The notes beneath the pieces are model-generated. The model saw nothing but the letters and a program-made list of their open reading frames with translations. It ran no database searches and was not told the origin of the DNA. A stretch of 64,000 nucleotides of DNA from Pampus argenteus (Eukaryota > Chordata > Actinopteri > Scombriformes > Stromateidae): positions 7,248,501 through 7,312,500 of the forward strand of contig CM072879.1 in assembly GCA_036937835.1 (NCBI GenBank). Direction: 5' to 3'. Made by a program: the position numbers and the translations under genes. Positions 63,829 to 64,000 of the stretch are shown in pieces (the stretch's first letter is position 1; the number at the start of each line of letters is the position of its first letter).

Positions 63829-64000
63829 AGGGAACAAACTTAATAATATTCACAATATTCTGACAAAATAGCAGCAGTTTCCAATCCAATTAACCCTGGT
63901 TTTAGTGGTAAGTGTCCCACTGTCTAAGTTGCTTTTATGCTCCAAGAAAAAAAAAAAGGAATTATTGGAGAACGACTACAACCATAAATACTTTTTGCAT
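59528..64000. other. Gene-poor right end
   Basis: I found no supported gene on either strand. The region has (TG)n at about 60889-60911 and 61817-61840, mixed CA runs at about 63534-63584, and one large CA array. The longest open frames translate pyrimidine-rich or CA-repeat DNA and show no family motif. Confidence 0.6.
63730..63828. repeat. (CA)n array, about 99 bp, interrupted by cgca
   Basis: The largest dinucleotide array of the window, with several CG interruptions in its left third. Confidence 0.97.

Noticed and set aside
63498..63889. Long His-Thr and Cys-Val open frames
   Set aside because: Translation of the CA/TG array; such frames are open by composition alone.

Overview
The window is nuclear DNA from a ray-finned fish, most likely a percomorph teleost. 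All genes are split by short GT-AG introns. Every gene matches a vertebrate family that I recognised by reading translated exons. (CA)n/(TG)n microsatellites are very frequent, and at least one fish-type interspersed repeat family recurs. No bacterial, viral or operon-like organisation is present. All gene models were built by hand from exon translation, splice sites and phase agreement, with no alignment or database search.

Layout from left to right. 1-1920 (+): last coding exon and poly(A) signal of cholecystokinin (cck). About 5845-16115 (-): trak1, a kinesin/dynein-Miro adaptor, placed tail-to-tail with cck as in human 3p22. It has a second, short alternative first exon at 14.1 kb. 20030-24250 (+): a ten-exon SLC22 transporter, best read as slc22a13. 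24645-30736 (-): an eleven-exon, 551-residue secreted papain-family protease of the insect 26/29 kDa proteinase / Dictyostelium counting-factor-associated protein D type, with a fragment of a BED-finger (hAT) transposon in one intron. 31833-32207: a complete-looking 5S-rRNA-derived retroposon bounded by a perfect 12-bp target-site duplication. 33077-43547 (-): sh3bp5, nine exons. 45475-50461 (+): mturn (maturin), three exons. 51701-56551 (+): znrf2, four exons, next to mturn as in human 7p14. About 57010-59527 (+): txnl4a (DIM1/U5-15kD), with a non-coding first exon. 59528-64000 holds no gene that I can support.

The genes do not form one pathway. They cover a gut/brain peptide hormone, mitochondrial transport, organic-anion transport, lysosomal or secreted proteolysis, Rab11 exchange/JNK signalling, neural differentiation, ubiquitin ligation and pre-mRNA splicing. 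Their interest lies in gene structure. trak1 has two GC-AG introns, a tandem NAGNAG acceptor, a 110-bp (CTCTC)n tract just upstream of a frame-neutral exon, and an in-frame 20-codon stretch after its stop codon that resembles the mammalian C-terminus. CA/TG repeats sit within about 30 nt of several splice sites. The 5S-derived retroposon looks young. I did not find a convincing new multi-gene biological system.
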